7,909 bases of DNA, taken from contig DATLAJ010000050.1 in assembly GCA_035527515.1 (NCBI GenBank), positions 1 to 7,909 on the forward strand, given 5' to 3'. The notes under the pieces are model-generated. The model was given only the letters and a program-made list of their open reading frames with translations, was not told the origin of the DNA and did no database searches. A program made the translations under genes and the position numbers. Shown piece by piece: positions 1-6,220 of the stretch. Position 1 is the first letter of the stretch. Each line of letters begins with the position of its first letter. Source of the DNA: a bacterium. Its GTDB lineage: Bacteria > B130-G9.

Positions 1-1
1 G

Positions 2-382
2 TCCAACGTCGTTACGTTTGACGTCAAGATTGAGGTGCTTTCAGAGGACAAGGAGAATCTGAAGCCGGAGATGACCGCTAACGTAGTGATCATTGCGGCC
101 GAGAGCGAAAACGCGCTTTTGGTCCCCTCTGATGCGGTATATAGGAGAAACGGGAAGACGTTCGTCTTGGTGCCAAGCGATGGCCAGGAGCCTGAGAGAC
201 GGGGGGTCGAGGTCGGAATAGACGATGGCGTCCGGACTGAGATTCTCAGCGGTCTGAAAGAGGGCGAAGAGGTCTTGCAGTTAAAGGGGCAGATGCAGAG
301 CAAGTGGGCCCGCCAGCAGGCCGAGCAGTCGCATCGTCCCCCAACGCCTTCGATGATACCGATGGGAGGCCGGAGGCGATGA
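2..382 (+). CDS. MacA/HlyD-like periplasmic adaptor subunit, C-terminal part (5' truncated)
   Basis: This is the last 126 codons of a membrane-fusion (periplasmic adaptor) protein of the MacA/RND-adaptor type; the frame is open to the window edge, so the start lies upstream. Such proteins bridge an inner-membrane ABC or RND transporter to an outer-membrane channel. The visible part begins in the beta-barrel region (VTFDVKIEV, then LKPEMTANVVI, the usual 'L-x-P-G/E-M-x-A-x-V' strand). It continues through ALLVPSDAV and the membrane-proximal repeat (GKTFVLV, VEVGIDDGVRTEILSGLKEGEEV), all typical of this family. It ends in a poorly conserved Gln/Pro/Arg-rich tail (SHRPPTPSMIPMGGRRR). The stop codon TGA overlaps the start of the ABC ATPase gene (ATGA at 379-382), implying translational coupling. 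Family assignment is firm; substrate and exact subfamily are not visible. Confidence 0.87.
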   Translation, partial: SNVVTFDVKIEVLSEDKENLKPEMTANVVIIAAESENALLVPSDAVYRRNGKTFVLVPSDGQEPERRGVEVGIDDGVRTEILSGLKEGEEVLQLKGQMQSKWARQQAEQSHRPPTPSMIPMGGRRR

Positions 383-1065
383 TCATTGAAGTTGAATCGA
401 TGACCAAAACGTATTCGCTTGGCGGCAGCACGATAAGAGTTCTGGACAACGTGAGCTTTGGGGTCGAGCCAGGCGAGAAGGTGGCGATCATGGGCCCTTC
501 GGGAAGCGGCAAATCGACGCTGATGCACCTCCTAGGCTGCCTCGATCGACCCGATTCAGGGCGATATGTGCTCGACGGCGAGAACGTCTCGCGGCTCTCA
601 AAAAACGCTCTGGCGCAGGTCCGTAATCGCAAGATCGGGTTCGTATTTCAGACCTTCAACCTTCTGCCACGGATCACTGCCTTGGAGAACGTTGAGCTGC
701 CGCTGCTTTATGCTGGACATCGGGAGGCCAGAGGGCGCGCTGAGGAGGCTTTGAAAATCGTTGGCCTTTCGGACCGGATGGACCACGAGCCGAATCAGCT
801 GTCCGGGGGAGAGCGCCAGCGAGTCGCGGTGGCCCGTGCGGTTGTGACCGATCCGGCTATCATTCTGGCGGACGAGCCAACAGGCAATCTGGATACAAAG
901 ACGGGCGAGGAGATCATGACGCTTTTCAGAGAGCTGAACGATCAGGGGCGAACGATCATCGTCGTGACGCACGATGCCGAGGTGGCCGCTCACTGTTCAC
1001 GGCAGATTCACATTCGGGATGGACAGATCAGAGATTCGGAGCCTGTGCGGACAGGAGGGGAATAG
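379..1065 (+). CDS. ABC transporter ATP-binding protein, MacB/LolD class
   Basis: This 228-residue cytoplasmic ATPase drives the adjacent FtsX-fold permease. It has a complete nucleotide-binding domain: Walker A GPSGSGKST (residues 39-47, Lys45), the Q-loop in FVFQTFNLLPRITALENVELPL, signature LSGGERQR (141-148), Walker B IILADEPTGNLD (Asp165, Glu166) and the switch His198 in VVTHD. The wording around the Q-loop and signature is that of the MacB/LolD/FtsE group rather than of nutrient importers. Length matches stand-alone family members. The ATG at 379 is chosen because it overlaps the adaptor stop, has GGGAGG at 364-369 nine bases upstream, and yields the usual N-terminus (MIIEVESMTKTYSLG). 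An in-frame GTG at 304 would add 25 residues unlike the family and would overlap the adaptor gene extensively. The three-gene order adaptor-ATPase-permease supports an export or lipoprotein/macrolide-type efflux role; the substrate is unknown. Confidence 0.94.
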   Translation: MIIEVESMTKTYSLGGSTIRVLDNVSFGVEPGEKVAIMGPSGSGKSTLMHLLGCLDRPDSGRYVLDGENVSRLSKNALAQVRNRKIGFVFQTFNLLPRITALENVELPLLYAGHREARGRAEEALKIVGLSDRMDHEPNQLSGGERQRVAVARAVVTDPAIILADEPTGNLDTKTGEEIMTLFRELNDQGRTIIVVTHDAEVAAHCSRQIHIRDGQIRDSEPVRTGGE

Positions 1066-1067
1066 AC

Positions 1068-2276
1068 ATGCTTTTCTGGACTATTGTTAAGGTAGCGACA
1101 AAAAGCCTGTTGTCCAACAAGCTTCGCTCCATTCTTGCCATGCTCGGGATCATTATCGGCGTGGCTGCGGTCATATCGATGCTTGCGCTTGGGGCAGGCG
1201 CCCAAAAGCGCGTAATGGACCGCATCTCGTCGATGGGGGCCAATCTGTTGATCGTGAGGCCGGGGCAGGGGGGCCATCGGGGCGTGAGGACCGCCGCGGG
1301 CCAGAACCTTACGCTGAATGACGCACTGGCAGTGCTGGAGGAGGTGCCGACCGTCGAGATTATTGCCCCTGTCGTCCAGGGCAGTGCTCAGCTCAAATAC
1401 TACAATAACAACTCACGCTTAAGCGTCACCGGCACGTCCATCACGTATTTTCCCATCCGTAATTTCGAGGTCGAGCGGGGCCGGCCTTTCACGGAGTCGG
1501 AGGTTGAGCGCTCGGCGCGCGTGGTCGTTCTTGGCCCGACGACAGTGGAGAACCTTTTTGAGAACAGCGATCCCCTTGAGGAGACGGTCAAGATCGACGG
1601 CATAAACTTCAAGGTTGTAGGTGTCCTGAAGGCCAAGGGCGATCAGGGCTGGTTCAACCCGGACGACCAGGCCATCATTCCTTACACAACGGCGATGAAG
1701 CAGCTTCTTGGCGTTAATTATCTCAGGGAGATCGATCTTCAAGCCGTAGAGGGGGCAGACCACACGCAGGTCGAGACCCAAGCCAGCGGGGTCCTGAGGC
1801 GCCGCCATCGCATCCAATCTGAGGCGGACGACGACTTTCACATCCGCAACCTCGCAGAGATGGCTGAGGCCGCTTCCGACGTCACGCAGACTTTCACTAT
1901 CCTCCTGGGTGCAGTGGCGGGCATCTCTCTTCTGGTGGGAGGTATTGGCATCATGAACATCATGCTTGTGACAGTTACCGAGCGAACTCGGGAGATCGGC
2001 GTTAGGAAGGCCATTGGCGCCAAGGACAGAGACATCCTCACCCAGTTCTTGCTCGAGGCGATCGTGATGAGCGGCCTTGGCGGCCTGCTCGGCGTGCTCG
2101 TAGGAGTCGGCGGCGCAAAGGCCATTGCGAATCTGTCGGAGTTCGGAACCGTGATCACAGCGTCCAGCGTTGTTCTTGCCCTGTCATTCTCAGCGGCGGT
2201 TGGTATCTTCTTCGGCTTCTATCCCGCTCGTCGCGCCGCGCTGCTCGATCCCATCGAGGCGCTGCGCTACGAGTGA
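1068..2276 (+). CDS. ABC transporter permease, MacB/FtsX family
   Basis: This 402-residue inner-membrane permease is the partner of the ATPase just upstream. The architecture is classic MacB-type. A short cytoplasmic N-terminus (TKSLLSNKLRSILAMLG) leads into TM1 (about residues 20-45, ending LALGAGAQKRV). A large periplasmic MacB_PCD-like domain follows (about 50-270, including RVVVLGPTTVENLF and FKVVGVLKAKG). TM2 starts near residue 276 and leads into the conserved cytoplasmic coupling segment TERTREIGVRKAIGAKDRDI (around 304-323). Two further TM helices precede the terminal motif FYPARRAALLDPIEALRYE, the hallmark ending of this family. The start ATG 1068 has AGGAGGGG at 1053-1060 and lies two bases after the ATPase stop. 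The nucleotide-binding domain is a separate protein, as in many non-enterobacterial MacAB-like systems, so this is a four-TM exporter or mechanotransmission pump rather than an importer. Substrate is not inferable. Confidence 0.94.
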   Translation: MLFWTIVKVATKSLLSNKLRSILAMLGIIIGVAAVISMLALGAGAQKRVMDRISSMGANLLIVRPGQGGHRGVRTAAGQNLTLNDALAVLEEVPTVEIIAPVVQGSAQLKYYNNNSRLSVTGTSITYFPIRNFEVERGRPFTESEVERSARVVVLGPTTVENLFENSDPLEETVKIDGINFKVVGVLKAKGDQGWFNPDDQAIIPYTTAMKQLLGVNYLREIDLQAVEGADHTQVETQASGVLRRRHRIQSEADDDFHIRNLAEMAEAASDVTQTFTILLGAVAGISLLVGGIGIMNIMLVTVTERTREIGVRKAIGAKDRDILTQFLLEAIVMSGLGGLLGVLVGVGGAKAIANLSEFGTVITASSVVLALSFSAAVGIFFGFYPARRAALLDPIEALRYE

Positions 2277-2388
2277 TGGGGGCGCAGGCTGACAGCTTCG
2301 GCTCAAGTCTCGTTTGCCTCGTCGGCCGACCGCTCGAACTCGCCTCTAACTCTACGCATGTAACCTCGGGGATGTTCTCTGCACAGTA

Positions 2389-2412
2389 GCCGGAGAAAGC
2401 TCATTTCTCGGC
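2389..2412. other. Imperfect hairpin
   Basis: Left arm GCC-(G)-GAGAAA (2389-2398) pairs with right arm TTTCTC-GGC (2404-2412) around the loop GCTCA. This gives nine pairs with one bulged G. It is not followed by a T-run, so it is not an obvious terminator. It may belong to the same structured element as the array at 2504-2652, or be coincidental. Confidence 0.35.
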
Positions 2413-2503
2413 GGAATGAACAGCAGTATCCTGACGGGGTTAACCCAAGAGGCAATCTCAGCTGTCTAAGTTCTGGGTAGTGGGTCGCTTTGATGAGAAT
2501 CCC

Positions 2504-2652
2504 AACACCTTTGGGCATCTTGATGGGAAGCTAATAGATGCCGCTCCAAAGGGTTATGTTCAGCCCTTTCAGGGCTGAGGTGCTATTCTCTGTCCGCTCC
2601 TGATCCGTAGGTTTCACCTACGGCTACTCACGTTAATCCCCTTGCCGGGATT
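2504..2652. repeat. REP-like palindromic array of four hairpins
   Basis: Four inverted repeats lie almost head to tail. (1) In 2504-2555 the arms AAC/CCTTTGG/GCATCT (2504-2506, 2508-2514, 2515-2520) pair with AGATGC (2536-2541), CCAAAGG (2546-2552) and GTT (2553-2555). This gives 16 pairs with a 1-nt bulge (A2507) and a 4-nt bulge (CGCT 2542-2545). (2) CAGCCCT-TTC-AGGGCTG at 2561-2577 is perfect. (3) CCGTAGGT-TTC-ACCTACGG at 2605-2623 is perfect and has the same TTC loop. (4) AATCCC-CTTGCC-GGGATT at 2635-2652 is perfect. CCGCTCC occurs both at 2541-2547 and at 2594-2600. Serial GC-rich hairpins of this style resemble dispersed palindromic (REP/REPIN-type) elements that some IS200-like REP-associated transposases mobilise. 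That identity is inference from form, because only one copy is in the window. Confidence 0.6.
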
Positions 2653-2734
2653 CGCAGCCGGTGTCCCCCCTGAAACAGAAGCGGCGCCCTGAACCACTCC
2701 AAAACAGAATGGGGAAACTCCTCGGACTTATGGT

Positions 2735-2763
2735 TTGACATTTCGCAGTCTGTCGGCTACCTT
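2735..2763 (+). promoter_or_regulatory. Candidate sigma70-type promoter for the aminotransferase operon
   Basis: A perfect -35 hexamer TTGACA (2735-2740) is followed after 17 bases by TACCTT (2758-2763), a weak -10 (T, A and final T match the consensus). Transcription would begin near 2770. That is downstream of the ATG at 2764 but upstream of the ribosome-binding site at 2800, so the promoter supports the TTG start at 2812. The placement at the end of the intergenic region, directly before the operon, adds support; the poor -10 keeps confidence moderate. Confidence 0.45.
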
Positions 2764-2799
2764 ATGGCCGCTCGTTTCGCTTCTGTTGCTCAAGTTTGT

Positions 2800-2805
2800 G
2801 GAGAG
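2800..2805 (+). promoter_or_regulatory. Ribosome-binding site that decides the aminotransferase start
   Basis: GGAGAG lies six bases before TTG 2812. No Shine-Dalgarno-like sequence precedes the alternative ATG at 2764 (upstream bases CTGTCGGCTACCTT). Confidence 0.55.
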
Positions 2806-2811
2806 TGCGCA

Positions 2812-3975
2812 TTGCCAAGTAAGTCCAGCCGGCTGAATCTGCTGCCGCCTTACCTGTTTGCTCGGCTTGACGCGAAGAAGGCTGAGGCGGTGGCGGCGGG
2901 CGTCGATATCATCGACATGGGCATCGGGGACCCCGATCTGCCGAGCCCGAACGAGGCGGTCGAGGCACTATGCGAGGCGGCGCGGCGGAGCAAGTATCAT
3001 CGCTATCCGCCATATTCTGGGACGAGTGAGTTTCGCGAGGCGTGTGCAGATTGGCTGCGCAGAAGGCACGGTGTCAGCATCGATCCTGACACAGAGGCTC
3101 TGGCGCTGATCGGCTCCAAAGAGGGTCTGGCGCACCTTTGCCTCGCGGTGGTGAATCCGGGCGACGTGGTCTTGTATCCCGACCCGGGGTATCCTGTTTA
3201 CCGCGCCTCGGCAGTTCTTGCCGGCGGCGAGCCGTTCGCGATGCCTCTACTTGGCGAGCGAGGTTATGTTCCCGACCTTTCAGCTATTCCTCAGCGGATC
3301 GCCGAGAGCGCAAGCCTGATGTTTTTGAACTACCCGAATAACCCTACCGGCGCCACCGCGACGCCGGCCTTTTTGAACGAGGTCGTTGGTTTTGCGAGAG
3401 CCAACGACATAGCAGTGTGCCACGATGCGGCGTATATCGACATGGTGCTGGAGGGGCAGTCACAACCGTGCTTGCTGGCCACTAGCGAGGACAAGACCAA
3501 CATCATAGAGTTCTTTTCTTTCTCCAAGACGTTCAACATGACCGGCTGGCGGATAGCGCTTGCGGCCGGCGACAGGAAGCTGATAGCCGCGCTCGGGGAG
3601 GTCAAGAGTAATCTCGATTCGGGTGTGTTTGTGCCGATTCAGGCAGCCGCAATCGAGGCCATCAGGCATTGCGAGCAGTTCCCAGCGGCGACTTGCGCTG
3701 TCTATCGCCAACGGCGGGAGATACTTATTCCTGCGCTTGGGAAGGCCGGGCTCGAAGCTCAACGGTCTCGCGCGACCTTCTACGTTTGGGCCAAGGTCCC
3801 GGGCGGCTTGGGTTCGGGTGGGTTTGCTGAGCAGCTCCTGTCAGAATGTGCGATACTTGTGGCGCCGGGCATCGCTTTTGGTTCGCACGGCGAGGGCTTT
3901 GTCCGGTTCTCACTCACGCTTCCTACCGAGCGCGTTCGTGAGGCGGCAAGGCGGCTTTCTGAAACAAGTTTATAG
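2812..3975 (+). CDS. dapL: LL-diaminopimelate aminotransferase-like class I/II aminotransferase
   Basis: This is a soluble PLP enzyme of fold type I. DapL converts tetrahydrodipicolinate plus glutamate directly to LL-diaminopimelate for lysine and peptidoglycan synthesis. Family wording is strong throughout: RLNLLPPYLFARLD, IDMGIGDPDLPSP, LIGSKEGLAHL, YPDPGYPVY and VKSNLDSGVF. Catalytic elements, numbered from TTG 2812, are NNPTG (Asn177), CHDAAY (Asp205 contacting the PLP nitrogen, Tyr208), the Schiff-base lysine in SKTFNMTGWR (Lys239, with Arg247 for the cofactor phosphate) and the substrate-carboxylate arginine in FVRFSLTLP (Arg365). From TTG the protein is 387 residues and begins just before the conserved N-terminus. 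From the in-frame ATG 2764 it would carry 16 extra, unfamily-like residues, lack a ribosome-binding site and precede the predicted transcription start. A promiscuous aspartate/alanine-type aminotransferase is the main alternative. It is probably co-transcribed with the fusion gene 10 bases downstream, which raises the possibility of a pathway-specific rather than lysine role. Confidence 0.88.
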   Translation: MPSKSSRLNLLPPYLFARLDAKKAEAVAAGVDIIDMGIGDPDLPSPNEAVEALCEAARRSKYHRYPPYSGTSEFREACADWLRRRHGVSIDPDTEALALIGSKEGLAHLCLAVVNPGDVVLYPDPGYPVYRASAVLAGGEPFAMPLLGERGYVPDLSAIPQRIAESASLMFLNYPNNPTGATATPAFLNEVVGFARANDIAVCHDAAYIDMVLEGQSQPCLLATSEDKTNIIEFFSFSKTFNMTGWRIALAAGDRKLIAALGEVKSNLDSGVFVPIQAAAIEAIRHCEQFPAATCAVYRQRREILIPALGKAGLEAQRSRATFYVWAKVPGGLGSGGFAEQLLSECAILVAPGIAFGSHGEGFVRFSLTLPTERVREAARRLSETSL

Positions 3976-3980
3976 GGAGG
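3975..3980 (+). promoter_or_regulatory. Ribosome-binding site that decides the fusion-gene start
   Basis: GGGAGG begins on the last base of the aminotransferase stop codon (TAG 3973-3975) and lies five bases before ATG 3986. It argues against the much longer in-frame extension upstream to 3623, which would run through the aminotransferase gene in another frame. The overlap of the stop with this site also suggests coupled translation. Confidence 0.75.
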
Positions 3981-3985
3981 GCACA

Positions 3986-6220
3986 ATGGGACCCAAGACC
4001 ATAATGATAATTGGAGCTGGCATTCTTCAGCTGCCTGCTATCCAGATCGCCAAGCAGATGGGCCTAATCACAATGGTGGCGGACATGAACCCTCGCGCGA
4101 TTGGGATGAAATACGCCGACATCCCGGTTATCGTCAGCACACGCGACATCGATGGAACTGTCCGGGCCGCTCGCAGCTACGCCACACACCGCAAGATCGA
4201 GGGCGTCATCACTGTTGGGACGGACGCCTCAAGAACGGTGGCTGCTGTTGCAAACGCGCTTAACCTTCCCGGCAACAAATTCGAGGACGCCGAGGCGTCA
4301 ACAAACAAGATCAAGATGAGGCGCCGGTTTCAGGAGTTCAACGTCCCGTCGCCCAACTTCAGAGGCGTTTGGACGTTGCAGGAGGCGTTCCAGGCCGCAG
4401 CGGAGCTTGGTTCTTGGCCGCTTGTTATGAAGCCGTCCGACAACATGGGCGCGAGGGGCGTCATGCGCGTCGATTCCAGGGAGAACGTCCCCGAGGCGTT
4501 CCATCGGGCAAAAGAGGCCTCGCCCTCAGGTGAGTTGATTATCGAGGAGTTCATGGATGGCCCGGAGCTCTCTATCGACGCTCTGATCTGGGACGGCAGC
4601 ATCGTATTCGTCGGGATCGCCGACAGAGTGATAGGCTTTGCGCCGTTTTTCGTCGAGATTGGGCACACTATGCCGAGTGCTCTGCCTGAAGAGATGATAG
4701 ACGACGCGTGTGAGGTGATGGCGCGTGGGATAAGGGCGCTTGGGCTGACGATAGGCGCCGCTAAGGGGGACATAAAGGTAACGTCAAAAGGCGCGATGAT
4801 CGGCGAGCTTGCTTCGAGGTTGTCCGGCGGGTTCATGTCGAGCCACACATTCCCACTCTCCACAGGCATCAGCAGCATCAAGGCGGCGCTTGAGATAGCG
4901 CTGGGGATGCCGCCCACTGAGACAAAACCCAAGTTCAAGAAAGCTGCTGTCGAGCGAGCTGTGTTCTGCGAGCCGGGCCAAGTCAGAGGGATTACAGGGA
5001 TCGACGCTGCCCAGAAAGCAGAGGGCGTGGCCGACGTGGTTGCCCATATCCGGCCCGGAGATTACGTCCACCAGCCCGCGTGCAACCTCGACAAACCAAT
5101 GAACGTGATCACCGTCGCAGAAACCCGAGAGGAGGCCGTGCGGCTCAATGACCAGGCCCGCGAGATGATCACCATCGAGATCGGAAAGCCGGTCAAGCTC
5201 ACGCACAGAATCCTCCGCGACAACGCCAGAAATCTCTTCGGTCTGGTCTGTAGAGTGTGCGATGTCTGTGATGGTGGGGACTGCCCCGCCGGGGTCCCCG
5301 GCATGGGTGCCGTCGGCACCGGCGCCTCGTTCAGGGCGAACATCGAGGCGCTTGAGCAGTATAAAATCAACGTCCGGTCGATACACGATGTCAAGAAGGC
5401 CGACACGTCTTGCGAGCTGTTTGGAGCAAGCCTGTCATGTCCCGTCCTCGCGGCTCCGATTACAGGCATGAACCTGAATATGGGAGGCGCACTGCCCGAG
5501 GATGAGTATGCCAGGATCGTTGTCAGTGGGTGCAAGAAGGCCGGCTCGTTAGGCACTGTTGGGGATGGTGCTCTGCCCAAAATGTACCACGCGGGGCTGT
5601 CCGCCATCGCTGAATGTGGCGGCTGCGGCGTGCCGATATTCAAGCCACGCTCTGACTTCGAGGCCATCAAGGAGCGCCTCGAGGCCTCAGCGCGCGTCGG
5701 ATGTCTGGCGGTCGGGATGGATGTGGACGCCGCGGCCTTCCTGACGATGGACCTGATGCAGCAACCTGTCGAAACTAAATCGTTGGGACAGCTGCGACAG
5801 ATCATCGAGCTGACGCAGCTGCCGTTCGTCATAAAGGGTGTCATGACGGTCTGGGACGCTGTGGCCGCTGTTGAGGTGGGCGCTGCTGCAATCGTTGTAT
5901 CGAATCACGGTGGCCGTGTTCTCGACAACATGCCCGGGGCTTTGCACATCCTACCCGACATCGTTTCCGTGGTCAAGGGCAAGATCAAGGTGCTAGTTGA
6001 TGGGGGTATAAGGTCTGGCGCAGATGTGCTCAAGTGCCTCGCACTGGGTGCAGATGCGGTGCTAATTGGGAGGCCCATCGCGATTGCGGCCTTCGGGGCA
6101 GGGATAGAGGGCGTTGAGTTTTACATCAATAGCATCAGAAAAGAACTGCGAGACTCGATGATTTTGACCGGCTGCCGCACGCTCGAGGACATCACGCCCG
6201 ATGTGGTCTGCAAGGTCTGA
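3986..6220 (+). CDS. ATP-grasp ligase fused to FMN-dependent alpha-hydroxy-acid dehydrogenase
   Basis: This is a 744-residue two-enzyme fusion. Residues 1-405 form an ATP-grasp enzyme. They contain a pre-ATP-grasp Rossmann segment (IMIIGAGILQLPAIQIAKQMG), the nucleotide-binding lysine in LVMKPSDNMGARGV (Lys149), IIEEFMDGPE (Glu187/188), and the metal-site pair Asp262 (GDIKV) and Glu274 with Arg278 (GELASRLSGG). A C-terminal subdomain at about 318-405 (FCEPGQVRGITGI, VVAHIRPGDYVHQP, ITVAETREEAV) resembles that of L-amino-acid ligases. Residues 415-744 form an FMN alpha-hydroxy-acid oxidase/dehydrogenase barrel: PVLAAPITGMNLNMGG, Lys617 (VIKGVMT), catalytic SNHGGR with His641 and Arg644, and the FMN phosphate site VDGGIRSG (Asp672, Arg676) with IGRP (Gly695, Arg696). 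At the junction lies C422-x2-C425-x2-C428-x4-C433. No stop or ribosome-binding site separates the halves, so this is a true single frame. Both active sites look intact. Substrates are unknown; ATP-grasp enzymes typically join a carboxylate to an amine, and the flavin half oxidises 2-hydroxy acids to 2-oxo acids. Confidence 0.9.
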   Translation: MGPKTIMIIGAGILQLPAIQIAKQMGLITMVADMNPRAIGMKYADIPVIVSTRDIDGTVRAARSYATHRKIEGVITVGTDASRTVAAVANALNLPGNKFEDAEASTNKIKMRRRFQEFNVPSPNFRGVWTLQEAFQAAAELGSWPLVMKPSDNMGARGVMRVDSRENVPEAFHRAKEASPSGELIIEEFMDGPELSIDALIWDGSIVFVGIADRVIGFAPFFVEIGHTMPSALPEEMIDDACEVMARGIRALGLTIGAAKGDIKVTSKGAMIGELASRLSGGFMSSHTFPLSTGISSIKAALEIALGMPPTETKPKFKKAAVERAVFCEPGQVRGITGIDAAQKAEGVADVVAHIRPGDYVHQPACNLDKPMNVITVAETREEAVRLNDQAREMITIEIGKPVKLTHRILRDNARNLFGLVCRVCDVCDGGDCPAGVPGMGAVGTGASFRANIEALEQYKINVRSIHDVKKADTSCELFGASLSCPVLAAPITGMNLNMGGALPEDEYARIVVSGCKKAGSLGTVGDGALPKMYHAGLSAIAECGGCGVPIFKPRSDFEAIKERLEASARVGCLAVGMDVDAAAFLTMDLMQQPVETKSLGQLRQIIELTQLPFVIKGVMTVWDAVAAVEVGAAAIVVSNHGGRVLDNMPGALHILPDIVSVVKGKIKVLVDGGIRSGADVLKCLALGADAVLIGRPIAIAAFGAGIEGVEFYINSIRKELRDSMILTGCRTLEDITPDVVCKV

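Larger units (their letters stand above)
2277..2763. other. Non-coding, highly structured intergenic region
   Basis: These 487 bases separate the export operon from the aminotransferase operon, and I see no credible gene in them. A 71-codon open frame on the minus strand (2303-2518) lacks any recognised motif, and its 5' end sits in a hairpin. The stretch contains a bulged hairpin at 2389-2412, a 10-bp palindrome GGGTTAACCC at 2437-2446, the hairpin array at 2504-2652 (listed separately) and a promoter-like sequence at its 3' end. No hairpin is followed by a clear T-tract, so no intrinsic terminator for the upstream operon is called. Positions 2653-2734 hold nothing I can identify. Confidence 0.75.

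Noticed and set aside
304-378. GTG start for the ABC ATPase, 25 codons upstream of ATG 379
   Set aside because: It overlaps the adaptor gene, and the extra residues do not belong to the ATPase family; the ATGA overlap at 379 is the typical arrangement.
2303-2518. 71-codon minus-strand open frame in the intergenic region
   Set aside because: It has no recognisable motif, its start lies inside a hairpin of the repeat array and it crosses another hairpin. It is probably a chance frame.
2561-2577. Hairpin CAGCCCT-TTC-AGGGCTG as an intrinsic terminator of the transporter operon
   Set aside because: No T-tract follows it and it lies 285 bases beyond the operon stop; it fits better as part of a hairpin repeat array.
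2504-2652. CRISPR array
   Set aside because: The elements are inverted repeats with different arm sequences and no regular direct repeat-spacer pattern.
3623-3985. A 121-codon upstream extension of the fusion gene frame, with a GTG start at 3623
   Set aside because: It runs through the aminotransferase gene in another frame, its peptide has no family resemblance, and ATG 3986 has a strong ribosome-binding site and the expected Rossmann-type N-terminus.
4330-5844. Long minus-strand frames opposite the fusion gene (up to 260 codons)
   Set aside because: They are antisense shadows caused by GC-rich codon bias; none carries a family motif.
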